Counted from the stretch's first letter, positions 1 through 5,854 are shown. The stretch: DNA of 5,861 nt from Acidimicrobium sp. BACL17 MAG-120823-bin42 (GCA_001438985.1 LIAZ01000078.1:1-5861); one strand, 5' to 3'. Made by a program: numbers and translations. Notes: generated by a model from the sequence alone, not told the origin.

Positions 1-76
1 CGGCCAACACTCGCCCGTCTAGTTCATCATTGGCTGTGAATGCTCCACCACCTTGAAGAACTATTTGCTGTGCCAT
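1..76 (-). CDS. Partial CDS (N-terminal 25 codons), possible S51 / class I amidotransferase-like protein
   Basis: The complement of the first 76 bases reads without a stop from an ATG at 76-74 and runs off the left edge. The peptide starts MAQQIVLQGGGAFTAN and continues DELDGRVLA. A short hydrophobic strand followed by a Gly-Gly-Gly-x-Phe turn and an Asp/Glu-Leu-Asp helix start resembles the N-terminus of actinobacterial cyanophycinase-like (peptidase S51 / type 1 glutamine amidotransferase-like) proteins, but 25 residues cannot prove it, and the nucleophile Ser lies outside the window. It follows the phosphatase stop on the same strand by 20 bp, so it could be cotranscribed with it; it also has its own TANNNT box 8 bases before the ATG. 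The competing plus-strand reading here has a stop at 20-22. I am fairly sure it is coding and unsure of the family. Confidence 0.55.
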   Translation of the reverse strand, partial: MAQQIVLQGGGAFTANDELDGRVLA

Positions 77-84
77 TACTGCCG

Positions 85-90
85 AAGATA
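85..90 (-). promoter_or_regulatory. Candidate -10 box (TATCTT) for the left-edge gene
   Basis: On the minus strand TATCTT lies 8 bases before the ATG at 76, the spacing expected for an actinobacterial -10 element feeding a leaderless transcript. No clear -35 is seen; it would fall inside the end of the phosphatase gene. It may be coincidental if the two genes are one operon. Confidence 0.3.
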
Positions 91-96
91 CCACTT

Positions 97-879
97 TTAC
101 TCAACGACGAGACGCGAGAGATCATTCAATTCCTCCTCGGATACGCCCAGCGACCGAACATAATTTCGCACAGAGCCATGCGCTGCAACCAAGTCGTTCA
201 GTATGACTTGCATGGCTTGAGGTTCTGCTGCCAAATACACAGGATTGATTGAGGTCCAACGTGCAGCCGTCTCAACGTGATGCTGTTGCGCCCAGACAAT
301 CGTGCGTTCAATTGCTTGCTTGGTTAATCCATAGTCACCACAAATGATTTCATCGCTTACGCCAACTGAGGAAAGGATGAGCGCCGCAAGAATTCCAGTG
401 CGATCTTTCCCTGCTGCACAATGAAACACTGCTGGAACATTTGCTTGATTACTGAGAATCCGAATTGCAAGTGCAAACTTGTCTGGTCCAATTGCCAAAA
501 GATCGCGATATCCCCACACCAAGAAATCAACGGGGTCATCAATCTGCGGAGTTTCCTTTGAGTCGGACCACGTGGCATCAACGATTGACACATGATGAAA
601 GTCAACATCAATCGTCTCGAGTGGGAAAATTCCTTGCTCCCGCTGTTCTCGTTTCGTGCGCAGGTCGATAACAGACTTCAAATTCAGACTCTGAACAATT
701 CGGATGTCCGAGTCACCCCTCAGACGATGGAGCCCGTCTGAACGAAACAGAGTGCGCCACTTCGTTACGCGACCATCGCTCGTTGGATATCCCCCTAAAT
801 CACGAAAATTATGGACTCTCTCCATATCTATTCGGCGGTCGGGATGTTCGATTTCGGCCTGAAATGGGTATGTAGACAT
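97..879 (-). CDS. Protein tyrosine phosphatase (tyrosine/serine phosphatase family 3, IphP-like)
   Basis: A cysteine-dependent phosphatase expected to hydrolyse phosphotyrosine or related phosphoesters in the cytoplasm; the substrate is unknown. With the start chosen here it has 260 residues. The N-terminal HNFRDLGGY block (about 23-31), the RSDGLHRL segment (about 46-53) and the VIDLR strand (about 70-74) are typical of this family. The P-loop HCAAGKDRTG supplies the nucleophile Cys154 and phosphate-binding Arg160. There is no signal peptide or membrane segment. The reading frame is open up to an ATG at 969, but that would nearly abut the divergent start at 972 and add a 30-residue extension unlike the family. 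The ATG at 879 has a TAGGTT box 7 bases upstream. A third ATG at 825, just before the conserved block, is possible. It is divergent from the dehydrogenase gene, with no evident functional tie. Confidence 0.88.
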   Translation of the reverse strand: MSTYPFQAEIEHPDRRIDMERVHNFRDLGGYPTSDGRVTKWRTLFRSDGLHRLRGDSDIRIVQSLNLKSVIDLRTKREQREQGIFPLETIDVDFHHVSIVDATWSDSKETPQIDDPVDFLVWGYRDLLAIGPDKFALAIRILSNQANVPAVFHCAAGKDRTGILAALILSSVGVSDEIICGDYGLTKQAIERTIVWAQQHHVETAARWTSINPVYLAAEPQAMQVILNDLVAAHGSVRNYVRSLGVSEEELNDLSRLVVE

Positions 880-886
880 TGCAATA

Positions 887-892
887 AACCTA
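887..892 (-). promoter_or_regulatory. Candidate -10 box (TAGGTT) for the phosphatase gene
   Basis: On the minus strand TAGGTT is followed by 7 bases and then the ATG at 879-877. This matches the TANNNT consensus and spacing of leaderless actinobacterial transcripts, and it is the main reason for choosing 879 as the start. There is no recognisable -35 at 17-19 bases. Confidence 0.42.
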
Positions 893-925
893 GTGACAAC
901 CAGTAACGATGGGTCGTCATTGGGG

Positions 926-939
926 TTACCAGTTGGTAA
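926..939. promoter_or_regulatory. Perfect 6-bp inverted repeat, candidate operator in the divergent promoter region
   Basis: TTACCA-GT-TGGTAA is a perfect dyad of 6-bp arms around 2 bases, placed in the 92-bp gap between the phosphatase and the dehydrogenase. The right arm covers the position where a -35 for the dehydrogenase promoter would lie (TTGGTA, 19 bases before the TACGGT box). A homodimeric regulator site is plausible; a 6-bp dyad can also arise by chance. Confidence 0.3.
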
Positions 940-957
940 ACAACCTCCCAACATGAG

Positions 958-963
958 TACGGT
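958..963 (+). promoter_or_regulatory. Candidate -10 box (TACGGT) for the dehydrogenase-aat-mutase operon
   Basis: TACGGT ends 8 bases before the ATG at 972, in keeping with a leaderless transcript starting at or next to the start codon. There is no Shine-Dalgarno sequence between the box and the ATG. A weak -35 candidate, TTGGTA at 933-938, overlaps the inverted repeat. Confidence 0.42.
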
Positions 964-971
964 TTCCAACC

Positions 972-1829
972 ATGACTTCTCAACAAATTCAACGTGTCGG
1001 TGTGTGCGGTTCCGGAATCATGGGGGCTGGACTTGCCGAAGTCGTGGCTCGCGCAGGTGTCGATGTAGTCGTTCGCTCACGAACACTTGATGGTGCAAAA
1101 CAAATGCTGACGACAATCGAAAAGAACTTAGACAAGCAGGTTGCAAAAGAGAAGATGACGGTTGAGCAACGCAATGAAGTGTTGTCGCATATTCAAATTA
1201 CTGATTCCTTGCAGGATCTTGCCCAATGTGACCTCGTTATTGAATCAATTATTGAGGAGCTCGCACCAAAACAAGCACTGTTTAAAGAACTGGATGCAAT
1301 CGTCAAAGCCGACGCCATTCTGGCAACAAACACCAGCACACTCGCTGTAGTCAAGATGGCACAAGCAACTAACCGCCCAGACAAAGTATGTGGCATCCAT
1401 TTTTTCAATCCAGCAGTACTCATGCCACTCGTCGAAGTTATTCGCCCAGTCACTGCAAGCGACTCAACCATTGAACGGGCAAATGAATTTGTTGCGCTGT
1501 GTAAAAAAGACCCCGTGCAGGTGCTCGACCGTGCTGGATTCATTGTTAATGCATTGCTCTTTCCGTACCTCAATAACGCAGTAAAAATGCTGGAGGCTGG
1601 CACAGCCAACATGGAAGATATTGATACCGCGATGAAGGGCGGTTGTAATTTCCCAATGGGCCCATTTGCGTTGCTCGACCTTGTTGGTTTGGATACTTCT
1701 GTTTCTATTCTTGATGCGCTGTACGCGGAATTTAAGGACGAAAACTTTGTTCCTGCAAAGACTCTGCGCGATTTGTTGGCCGCAGGAAAACTTGGACGCA
1801 AGACCAAACAAGGGTTCTTTAGCTACTAA
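972..1829 (+). CDS. hbd: 3-hydroxybutyryl-CoA dehydrogenase (3-hydroxyacyl-CoA dehydrogenase family, probably NADP-linked)
   Basis: Interconverts acetoacetyl-CoA and (S)-3-hydroxybutyryl-CoA in the cytoplasm. At 285 residues it has the usual length of a stand-alone family member. The Rossmann fold has GSGIMG at 13-18. The catalytic domain shows NTST with Ser122, the GIHFFNP block with catalytic His143, Glu155 in MPLVEVI, and Asn193 in GFIVNALL. The C-terminal domain has PMGPFALLDLVGLD (228-241) and ends in the family's LGRKTKQGFF signature. At the end of the second strand, where NAD-type enzymes carry an acidic residue, this one has Arg35-Ser-Arg-Thr38, which suggests NADP(H) use. It is the first gene of a trio with aat (5-bp gap) and the mutase, and it supplies the precursor of crotonyl-CoA in the ethylmalonyl-CoA pathway. 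A general fatty-acid or butanoate role is the alternative. The name is sure at family level; the cofactor is inferred. Confidence 0.93.
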   Translation: MTSQQIQRVGVCGSGIMGAGLAEVVARAGVDVVVRSRTLDGAKQMLTTIEKNLDKQVAKEKMTVEQRNEVLSHIQITDSLQDLAQCDLVIESIIEELAPKQALFKELDAIVKADAILATNTSTLAVVKMAQATNRPDKVCGIHFFNPAVLMPLVEVIRPVTASDSTIERANEFVALCKKDPVQVLDRAGFIVNALLFPYLNNAVKMLEAGTANMEDIDTAMKGGCNFPMGPFALLDLVGLDTSVSILDALYAEFKDENFVPAKTLRDLLAAGKLGRKTKQGFFSY

Positions 1830-1834
1830 TCACA

Positions 1835-2500
1835 ATGTGGGACGACATTCCGCAGCCACTTGCAGATTGTCGTTGGCAATTTCCCTCACCTAGTGAATGG
1901 CCAAATAGCGACCTTGTTGGTCGTGGAGCAGACCTTCGCCCAGAAACACTTATCCGCGCATACATGAGTGGAATTTTTCCCATGACTTCGCAGCGCGCAC
2001 GAAGTGAAGATGACATTGCGTGGTGGTCTCCGTTACAGCGCGGAATCATTCCACTTAACGGGCTGCACGTGTCACGCTCAATGCGTCGAAGCAGCCGTGA
2101 ATACCACGTCAAGATTGACACGTGTTTTGAGCAAATAATGCGTGGATGTGCATCACGCAAACGGCCCGGTGGATGGATCAATGAGTCATTCATCGATGCG
2201 TACCTTGAACTCCACAACCTGGGGTGGGCCCACAGCATTGAAATCTTTAACGAAGAAGGCACACTCGTTGGTGGCCTCTATGGTGTTCGTGTTGGTCGTC
2301 TGTTTGCTGGCGAGTCAATGTTTCACCTGGCGCGTGATGCATCAAAAGTTGCTCTCATGCACCTTATTGACATCATGATCACAAGCAACATGACACTCCT
2401 TGATGTTCAATGGCTTACTCCCCATCTTGAGTCACTTGGAGCACATGAGATACGGCGTTCTGACTACCTCGGTCGCCTTTCCGAGGCCCTCAACCCGTAA
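1835..2500 (+). CDS. aat: Leucyl/phenylalanyl-tRNA--protein transferase
   Basis: Transfers Leu or Phe from aminoacyl-tRNA to the N-terminal Arg or Lys of proteins, creating N-degrons that ClpS delivers to the Clp protease. Family blocks appear in order over 221 residues: GADLRPETLIRAYMSGIFPM (31-50), WWSP (63-66), LHVSRSMRR (77-85), GCASRKRPGGWI (104-115), LGWAHSIE (129-136), GGLYGV (146-151), GESMFH (159-164), DASKVAL (168-174) and LLDVQWLTPHLESLGA (188-203). Glu160, Asp190 and Gln192 match the conserved active-site positions; the Cys usual between Asp and Gln is Val191. RPGGWI and FHxxxDASKVAL are of actinobacterial type. It starts 5 bp after the dehydrogenase stop and has neither a Shine-Dalgarno sequence nor a TANNNT box, so it is probably cotranscribed and translated by coupling or reinitiation. 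Its place between two acyl-CoA genes is odd. Confidence 0.95.
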   Translation: MWDDIPQPLADCRWQFPSPSEWPNSDLVGRGADLRPETLIRAYMSGIFPMTSQRARSEDDIAWWSPLQRGIIPLNGLHVSRSMRRSSREYHVKIDTCFEQIMRGCASRKRPGGWINESFIDAYLELHNLGWAHSIEIFNEEGTLVGGLYGVRVGRLFAGESMFHLARDASKVALMHLIDIMITSNMTLLDVQWLTPHLESLGAHEIRRSDYLGRLSEALNP

Positions 2501-2503
2501 CCT
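2498..2503 (+). promoter_or_regulatory. Possible -10 box (TAACCT) for the mutase, overlapping the aat stop codon
   Basis: TAACCT begins with the TAA stop of aat and ends 6 bases before the mutase ATG. It is identical to the box before the glycerate kinase gene. It could give the mutase its own leaderless transcript inside the operon. No -35 is seen, and a chance match to a stop codon is a real possibility. Confidence 0.25.
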
Positions 2504-2509
2504 TGACCC

Positions 2510-4465
2510 ATGGCAAATCGCCGAGATGAACCCTGGTTGATGCGGACCTACTCGGGTCACTCCACAGCAGCCGCATCAAACGCCCTCTACCGAACCAACC
2601 TGGCCAAGGGTCAAACTGGGCTTTCGATTGCTTTCGACCTTCCTACGCAAACTGGCTACGACCCTGATCATATTTTGGCTCGTGGCGAAGTTGGCAAGGT
2701 TGGGGTTCCTGTTGCGCACCTCGGTCATGTGCGAACACTGCTGGATGGAATACCACCAGCAGAGATGAACACCTCGATGACGATCAATGCGCCGGCAGCT
2801 TGGCTGCTTGCGCTGTACGTAGCAAACGCACAGGAACAAGGTGCGGTGACTGCTCAACTTCGTGGCACGACCCAAAATGACATTCTGAAGGAGTACCTAT
2901 CACGAGGGACATTCATCTTCCCTCCCGCTGCATCGCGTCGAATCATTGTCGACATGATCGTGTGGTGCTCACAACATGCACCGAAGTGGAACCCAATGAA
3001 TGTTTGCTCATACCACTTGCAAGAAGTTGGTGCAACACCCGTTCAAGAGATTGCATTTTCGCTCGCCAACGCAATTGACATTCTTGATGCTGTTCGTGCT
3101 AGCGGGAAAATCAGTGATGAACAGTTTCCACAAGTGTTTTCTTCAATCTCGTTCTTTGTCAATGCTGGAATTCGATTTATTGAAGAAGTCTGCAAAATGC
3201 GTGCGTTCACCGAGTTATGGGAACGTATTGGCCAAGAACGCTATGGCATCACCGATGAGCGTGCCTTGCGTTTTCGCTATGGAGTCCAAGTCAACTCACT
3301 TGGCCTGACTGAAGCACAACCCGAGAACAACATCCAGCGCATCGTTCTCGAAATGCTTGCCGTCACATTGTCAAAATCGGCACGTGCTCGAAGCGTTCAA
3401 CTCCCAGCATGGAATGAAGCGCTTGGCTTGCCACGACCATGGGACCAACAGTGGTCATTGCGTATGCAGCAGGTGCTTGCATTTGAAACTGACCTTCTTG
3501 AGTATGAAGACATCTTTAGTGGTTCACATGTGATTGAGGCACGCACAGCCGAGCTCCGTGATGCTGCATGGCAAGAGATGAATGAAATTCTTGATCTTGG
3601 TGGTGCATTTGAAGCAGTTGACTCCCTAAAAGGTCGACTCGTCTCATCAATGGCAGAACGTGCCCGCCGAATTGAGTCAGGTGATCAAGTTGTTGTTGGA
3701 GTAAATCGATTTACCGAATCAACCGACTCTCCCCTTAGCGGAGCAGACAATATTTTGGTTGTCGATCATCGTGTTGAACAGCAAATGGTTGATGACGTCG
3801 TCGCATGGCGATCACAGCGCAATCAACAGGCAGTCGATACTGCCCTTGCAAAACTTCGCTCTGCAGCCGAATCAGACGCAAACCTCATGGAGCCATCAAT
3901 TGAACTTGCGATGGCTGGCGGTACAACAGGAGAATGGGGCGACGTGTTGCGCCAAGTCTTTGGCGAATACCGCGCACCAACTGGTGTCGGTGCCGCTGCA
4001 GGTCGGCGAACCAGTGAATTGGCAGATGTTGCCCAATTCGTTCGCACCATTCCAGGTGGTCCCCCAAAATTCCTCGTCGCAAAACCCGGCCTTGATGGGC
4101 ACTCAAGCGGTGCAGAACAAATTGCTGTTGCGGCACGCGACTCGGGAATGGAAGTGGTGTATTCCGGTATCCGCCTTACGCCCGCACAAATTGCAGCATC
4201 AGCACGCGACGAGGATCCTGATGTCATCGGCTTGTCAATTCTTTCCGGTTCACATCTTCAACTTGTTCCCGACGTGATTGCTCTGCTCGCCCAAGAAGGC
4301 GTAAGTGCGCCGGTCATTCTTGGTGGAATCATTCCTGAATCCGATCGGGAAGGATTACTTGCTGCAGGTGTCGCCGCGATTTACACACCGAAAGACTTTG
4401 ACATCGCACGCATCATGAACGATGTCGCGCACATTGCAGCTCGTTATCGCGCAACTCAGCAGTAA
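2510..4465 (+). CDS. ecm: Adenosylcobalamin-dependent ethylmalonyl-CoA mutase (MeaA-type)
   Basis: Predicted to rearrange (2R)-ethylmalonyl-CoA to (2S)-methylsuccinyl-CoA in the ethylmalonyl-CoA pathway, using coenzyme B12. The 651-residue chain fuses the TIM-barrel catalytic domain (about 9-400) to a C-terminal cobalamin domain (about 517-650). The MRTYSGHSTA start (11-20) has His where methylmalonyl-CoA mutases have Phe (YAGFSTA), as in MeaA/Ecm proteins. Other blocks are FDLPTQTGYDPDH (42-54), MNTSMTINA (86-94), GTTQNDILKEY (119-129), CSYHLQE with His169, and QVNSLGLTEAQPENN (260-274). The B12 domain has the DxHxxG motif at 529-534 (His531 is the lower cobalt ligand), SILSGSH (576-582) and GG at 605-606. 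The single chain argues against the split isobutyryl- and 2-hydroxyisobutyryl-CoA mutases. The gene follows aat by 9 bp without a Shine-Dalgarno sequence. Methylmalonyl-CoA mutase activity is the main alternative. Family assignment is very firm; substrate is strongly likely. Confidence 0.9.
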   Translation: MANRRDEPWLMRTYSGHSTAAASNALYRTNLAKGQTGLSIAFDLPTQTGYDPDHILARGEVGKVGVPVAHLGHVRTLLDGIPPAEMNTSMTINAPAAWLLALYVANAQEQGAVTAQLRGTTQNDILKEYLSRGTFIFPPAASRRIIVDMIVWCSQHAPKWNPMNVCSYHLQEVGATPVQEIAFSLANAIDILDAVRASGKISDEQFPQVFSSISFFVNAGIRFIEEVCKMRAFTELWERIGQERYGITDERALRFRYGVQVNSLGLTEAQPENNIQRIVLEMLAVTLSKSARARSVQLPAWNEALGLPRPWDQQWSLRMQQVLAFETDLLEYEDIFSGSHVIEARTAELRDAAWQEMNEILDLGGAFEAVDSLKGRLVSSMAERARRIESGDQVVVGVNRFTESTDSPLSGADNILVVDHRVEQQMVDDVVAWRSQRNQQAVDTALAKLRSAAESDANLMEPSIELAMAGGTTGEWGDVLRQVFGEYRAPTGVGAAAGRRTSELADVAQFVRTIPGGPPKFLVAKPGLDGHSSGAEQIAVAARDSGMEVVYSGIRLTPAQIAASARDEDPDVIGLSILSGSHLQLVPDVIALLAQEGVSAPVILGGIIPESDREGLLAAGVAAIYTPKDFDIARIMNDVAHIAARYRATQQ

Positions 4466-4469
4466 GTAT

Positions 4470-4823
4470 CTATGGCAACATTGTTGTCGGTGATGCAACA
4501 GGAATGAATCCGCTTGCGGCAGGCAGCTGTAACACTTGACCAGCATTCACGCGATCAGGGTTCGTGATGTTATTCAATGCCATTAACTCGGCCATGTTCA
4601 ACCCAAAACGTTCTGAAATTCCAAAAATTGAGTCACCAGGCATCACGGTGTAATACACAGGCTCGGTGTACACCGTTGTAGTTGATGCAGGAACAGTTGA
4701 CTCAATCGTGGTGACAGCAGGTTCTGATTCGGTACCGCCTTGACGAGAGAGCAACACTGCCAACAAACCGCTGATCAGTGAAATAGCGAGAAGTGACCAT
4801 TGGAGTCTTCCTCGCAGATACAT
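4470..4823 (-). CDS. Small membrane-anchored LysM-domain protein
   Basis: A 117-residue protein expected to sit on the outer face of the membrane and bind peptidoglycan. A short basic N-terminus (Arg-Gly-Arg) precedes one hydrophobic helix (about residues 9-26), then a Thr/Ser/Glu-rich linker (about 30-55). A single LysM domain follows (about 57-100), recognisable from YTVMPGDSIFGISERFG, the LMALNNI segment and the closing VNAGQVLQLP. A short tail follows. No enzyme domain is present, so this is a binding or scaffold protein rather than a hydrolase. Two ATGs are adjacent (4826 and 4823). I chose 4823 because the TAACAT box is then 7 bases away; 4826 adds only one Met. It converges on the mutase with 4 bp between stops and is divergent from the glycerate kinase. 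Its partner is unknown. Confidence 0.85.
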   Translation of the reverse strand: MYLRGRLQWSLLAISLISGLLAVLLSRQGGTESEPAVTTIESTVPASTTTVYTEPVYYTVMPGDSIFGISERFGLNMAELMALNNITNPDRVNAGQVLQLPAASGFIPVASPTTMLP

Positions 4824-4830
4824 CATGAGT

Positions 4831-4836
4831 ATGTTA
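4831..4836 (-). promoter_or_regulatory. Candidate -10 box (TAACAT) for the LysM gene
   Basis: On the minus strand TAACAT is 7 bases before the ATG at 4823 and 4 before the ATG at 4826. It lies back to back with the kinase box, 12 bases away, so any -35 elements would overlap the opposing promoter and gene start. None is obvious. Confidence 0.4.
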
Positions 4837-4848
4837 CGCCGAGCAACC

Positions 4849-4854
4849 TAACCT
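4849..4854 (+). promoter_or_regulatory. Candidate -10 box (TAACCT) for the glycerate kinase gene
   Basis: TAACCT ends 7 bases before the ATG at 4862, fitting a leaderless transcript. The AGGG at 4857-4860 ends only one base before the ATG, too close to act as a Shine-Dalgarno site. The intergenic gap to the LysM gene is only 38 bp. Confidence 0.42.
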
Positions 4855-4861
4855 TTAGGGC

Positions 4862-5854
4862 ATGCGAGTGCTTGCCGCGGTTGACAAATTTCGAGGTACC
4901 GCGACCGCATCGCAAGTTGCTGCCGCGATCGGACATGCGTGTTGGGAAACTGGACATGAGTGCATTGAAGTACCCATCGCCGATGGTGGAGAGGGCACTC
5001 TCGACGTGCTCGGTGGACCAAATCGCACCAGTCGTGTCACCAACCCGCTCGGCAAGCCAGTAGACGCACAATGGCGCCTGTCGCGCGATGTTGCTGTGAT
5101 CGAAATGGCCCGTGCATCAGGACTATCTCTTGTTGGTGGAAAAGCTAAAAACGATGTCATCGCGGCGTCCACGATTGGGACAGGTGAACTTATCGATACT
5201 GCACTCAATGACGGTGCAAAACGCATCATCGTGTGTGTCGGAGGATCGGCAACAGTAGATGGCGGACTCGGTGCAGTGCGGGCAATTCGTTCTCCTGCCC
5301 GCCTTCATGGCGTGGAGTTTTTCGTTGCCTGTGATGTGCGGACCAGATTTACCGACGCAGCGAGGCTTTTCGGTGCACAAAAAGGGGCATCGCCGGCACA
5401 CATTGACTTTTTAACTGCACGATTGCATGCACTCGTTCAAACGTATCGCGATGAGTTCGGGGTTGACGTTTCAGATCTGGAAGGTGCTGGAGCAGCAGGC
5501 GGACTTGCAGGCGGGCTCGCCGCGTTAGGAGCAAACCTGGTTCCTGGGTTTGATCTTGTCGCCGATGAAGTTGGCCTTCATGAACTGATCAACACATGTG
5601 ATGTCGTTATTACTGGCGAAGGCTTTGTTGACGAGGAAAGTTTCGATGGAAAAGTGGTGGGAGGTGTGCAGCACCTTGCCACTCGCGCTGGAAAACCCGT
5701 TGCGGCGATCTGTGGAGACGCACAACCAGAGCAACGATCACGGCTTGAGATCGTCAGCCTGGTGGAAAGCTTTGGTGAAGACGCGGCATTCAATCAGACG
5801 CTCACCAGTATTGAACGTGGGGCAGCACTGCTACTGAAAAAGTTTGCTCGCTAA
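4862..5854 (+). CDS. Glycerate kinase, short form (GlxK/GarK family, probably 2-phosphoglycerate-forming)
   Basis: Phosphorylates D-glycerate with ATP in the cytoplasm, feeding glyoxylate- or photorespiration-type C2/C3 carbon into lower glycolysis. Family blocks in order over 330 residues are DKFRGT (8-13), PIADGGEGT (38-46), ARASGL (83-88), STIGTGEL (103-110), VGGSATVDGG (126-135), VACDV (155-159), FGAQKGA (170-176), GAGAAGGLAGGLAALGA (208-224), TGEGFVDEESFDGK (251-264) and CGD (284-286). The usual family length is about 370-380. The shortfall is mainly between VDGG and ACDV, where only about 20 residues link blocks that are normally some 60 apart. The usual Asn of SATNDGG is Val132. The frame is intact and the catalytic GEG and GK motifs remain, so this looks like a natural compact variant, not decay. 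It is divergent from the LysM gene. Family assignment is firm; the position phosphorylated is inferred from family. Confidence 0.88.
   Translation: MRVLAAVDKFRGTATASQVAAAIGHACWETGHECIEVPIADGGEGTLDVLGGPNRTSRVTNPLGKPVDAQWRLSRDVAVIEMARASGLSLVGGKAKNDVIAASTIGTGELIDTALNDGAKRIIVCVGGSATVDGGLGAVRAIRSPARLHGVEFFVACDVRTRFTDAARLFGAQKGASPAHIDFLTARLHALVQTYRDEFGVDVSDLEGAGAAGGLAGGLAALGANLVPGFDLVADEVGLHELINTCDVVITGEGFVDEESFDGKVVGGVQHLATRAGKPVAAICGDAQPEQRSRLEIVSLVESFGEDAAFNQTLTSIERGAALLLKKFAR

Noticed and set aside
40..252. Plus-strand open frame of 70 codons across the left-edge gene and the phosphatase end
   Set aside because: It is antisense to the better-supported minus-strand genes and has no recognisable motif.
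880..969. Longer N-terminus for the phosphatase from the ATG at 969
   Set aside because: It adds 30 residues with no family resemblance, would leave 2 bp to the divergent start at 972 and would consume the whole promoter region. The ATG at 879 has a well-spaced TAGGTT box.
1193..1807. Open frame of 204 codons on the minus strand inside the dehydrogenase gene
   Set aside because: It lies wholly antisense to a gene with complete catalytic motifs, is Ser/Ala-rich as expected of a reverse-frame shadow, and shows no known motif or start signal.
1819..2262. Open frame of 147 codons on the minus strand opposite aat
   Set aside because: It is antisense to conserved aat blocks, and its composition (Ser, Arg, Cys, Met) is that of a shadow frame.
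3759..4277. Open frame of 172 codons on the plus strand inside the mutase gene
   Set aside because: It overlaps the linker and B12 domain in another frame, is rich in Gln, Ser and Pro with no domain pattern, and the mutase frame is clearly the coding one.
4857..4860. AGGG as a Shine-Dalgarno site for the glycerate kinase
   Set aside because: It ends one base before the ATG, too close to position a ribosome.
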